64,000 nucleotides of DNA from Tillus elongatus (Eukaryota; Arthropoda; Insecta; Coleoptera; Cleridae). The translations under genes were made by a program, and so were the position numbers. The stretch is from contig OZ023266.1 of the NCBI GenBank assembly GCA_964006375.1, positions 17,475,565 to 17,539,564 on the forward strand. The letters are read 5' to 3'. The notes below the pieces were generated by a model. It was not told the origin of the DNA. It saw nothing but the letters and a program-made list of their open reading frames with translations, and made no database searches. Positions 47,101-50,100 of this stretch are shown here, one piece after another (the first letter of the stretch is position 1; every line of letters begins with the position of its first letter).

Positions 47101-50100
47101 AATACATTGCTTTGCCATTAAAATAAAGGCATCCTGCTCCGGTGTGAAAAACATCCTTACAATCAAGTCTAAAAAAAATAGAACAAATAAATGAACATAA
47201 CCTTAACATACCTACACTTTTAACTTATGTAAAAACACAATGAAAATGGTAAGTTTTGATAAAAAGAACTATATTTTTATTGTCCAACTGATAGAAAATT
47301 ATTTGAAGAAGATAAACACTGGTCGAACTTGGAAAATGCACAATATACATACAAAATACCCGGTCAAAGGGGAAATGAGCGCCAATGGGCTGAACTGTCA
47401 ATTGATTTAGTAACTTTGGGGTCCCTAGCCTAGTAGTTTTTTTTTTTGGTTACTTTTTGACTGCCAATTCAAAATCATATTCCACTAAGAGAGAGAGACA
47501 GAATCCGGTCACGTGGGACTCTGGAATTAATGAAGGCCCTGTACAAAAGAACATGGATTTGCATAGTACTTTATTACAATATCATAAATTTGATTAACTG
47601 AAATTGTCTTCAAAGTCTTGATTGGGGGAAAAATGTGCGAATGGCACCCTCCCACAGCCATGTACTGCCCTAAGAACTTACCGACCAAAGTCTTTATTAG
47701 TTTTCTAATTATTAGAATCTGTTTTAATTTTCTAGTGGGCATGGTTCGTACTGGTCTGCCACCTCCGTTACACTGTCTGCCTCCATTGCAGCTTCCATCG
47801 ACAAGAAACTCAAACCCGCCTCGTCAACGATCTGTACCTGCGAGAGGTGGTCAGTTGCAGGTAGCTGGTGTCGTGGTGGGCTCATGGGGTGCAAACTATG
47901 GTTACGGATCTAACACCAGGTCACCTATGCCAGCTGGATATGGGGGCAGAGGACGTCCACCTCTTGCCATTAACAACCAATACAATCCACTTTTAGGCGG
48001 CAGGGGCAGGTCTGCTCAGCAACAGAGAAAACCGGGTGGGGCTCCAACCTACCATGTTAACAAAAAGAATAATGTAAGTTCAGTTATAAAATTATGGTAA
48101 AACTTAAAAAATTAGGGTGATCGTGTAGAAAGTAAATATCAGATGTAAAAGTTTCAATTATAGTTTAAGAACCAGATACACGTTTTGATATCTAACAAAT
48201 TTAGAACTGTTAGGTTATTTTCAGATGTATTAATATTGTGTAGGTATAGGCAGTTTCGTTATATTTTTATACAAACTGGTTAATTCTGTATTCGATTGCC
48301 CTAAGTGCTGAAAGAGGCATTAGTAGTAAATTCTGAATTAATAGATAATTGCTTTTCTGACTACATTTGTTCCGAAATATTATACATAGGCAAAAGCCCT
48401 TCCCAAAAAGCACCTGCTCGTGTTGCTTTTCTGACCTTGCAGGTTGTCGAATGGAAGGATATCAAATCAACATTGGGTGCGGTAAAAGTTACCTCAATAA
48501 TTTTATACCTCAATCTTTGTTGAAACATTTATTTGTAAATGTATTTCTTAATTGCATATAATTTTGATATGTTTGGTATGACTGTATTGTGATTTTCTTT
48601 TTAGCCAACCAAAAAACGTAATGCATCAAACAAGTCAAACAAGAATGCAACAAACCAGCGAGTCCATTCTCTCACTGTAAAAACTGAAAGTGGGTAAGTG
48701 TCACGATCATTCTTTGATCTTATATAGTATTCTAACGGGGTAGGTTTACGAGCCATTTGCTTTTCTTTAATACAAGGATTTTAAAATGCCTGTAAACTGT
48801 AATTATTATTAAAATTTAAGTAATTGATTATTTAGGTACATTTTAAAATTGACAACGCTGGAGCGGCAGAACGTGTATTCAAAACTACCCCCTGTTACCT
48901 TAAAAACAATACTTAAGTTTAACGACCTTCAAGGGAGGTCTTGCCTGAAGTTAGTTGAAACACTGAAACCGAGCATTTGGGACATTCCCCCAAAATTTTA
49001 CTATATATTCGGCTTTAGTGTATACCTAGTGACGAAACATGTCACAATCATTCTGTAATAAACTAGTTTAGAGTTTTTATCCTAAGAATAAAACCCAGCA
49101 TCCAGTTTTAAAATTACTTTAATACAAAAATAAAATTTATACAGATAAACAATTAACGGCACATTAAATTTTAAATAATCAATTAATCCATCGGTTTCTT
49201 TAATTTAAAAATAAACTAAAACTCTCTACTCCATTAAGTCAAACTCTAAGGTTCATTTATCCTCATTATAGGGGAGGCTTTCCTAATCCAAAATAAAACT
49301 AGACCTTATGCAGAACGGTTATCGGGGAAAATTAAATTGTTTTCGCCCCCGTCATAATATTTCATATGTAATATTTAAATCCTTCTTAGCTAATTATATC
49401 ACTCAAATTTAGTTAACTTCCTCCTTTTTAAGTTTCCAACTAGCCTTTTGTCTCCACGCCCTATCTCGTCCTTCGTATTATGCAATTTCACAAATCTTCC
49501 CCCATCTACTGACATCCCTCATAAAAACAACATCTAAAATTTAATATAATTCCAATTCACTCCAATTATATTCTAGTGCCCTACGACTCAATCATCTATG
49601 CTAATTCTATCTTACAGTCCATGGCTCAAAAATATCTATACAAATTTTATATGAAAATTATTTCAGTACTCGAGACAGCTAGCATTCAATAAATAATCAC
49701 TTTAAACAATACTAAGTCATGGAACGTACTCACCGCGTAAATGGGAATAAAAACCAGCCCTGTATCTTCCTTTACCATCGCTCACACAGGCCGTTCAACC
49801 ACCCTCTAATTCACTCCCCCGTAAATTACGCTCAACACCTAAATTTACTTCATTGATTGTTGTTCCCTTACTTGGTGAAACTTGTCCATACTGCATACAG
49901 ACTTGGAGACTACTTCTCTGGCTTCACTGTTGGTTTTCGTTTTTGTAGGTGAAGGACGTAGCCAGCGTGTAAGCTAACTGGAGCAAGTGGCCTTTACGAA
50001 TTCTGGATGTTCTAGGATGTTCTTCAACGTTTCTGTGAGTATGCTGTCAAGTAGAGAAACTATAGTCACAGAAACGTTGAAGAACATCCAGAATTTGTAA

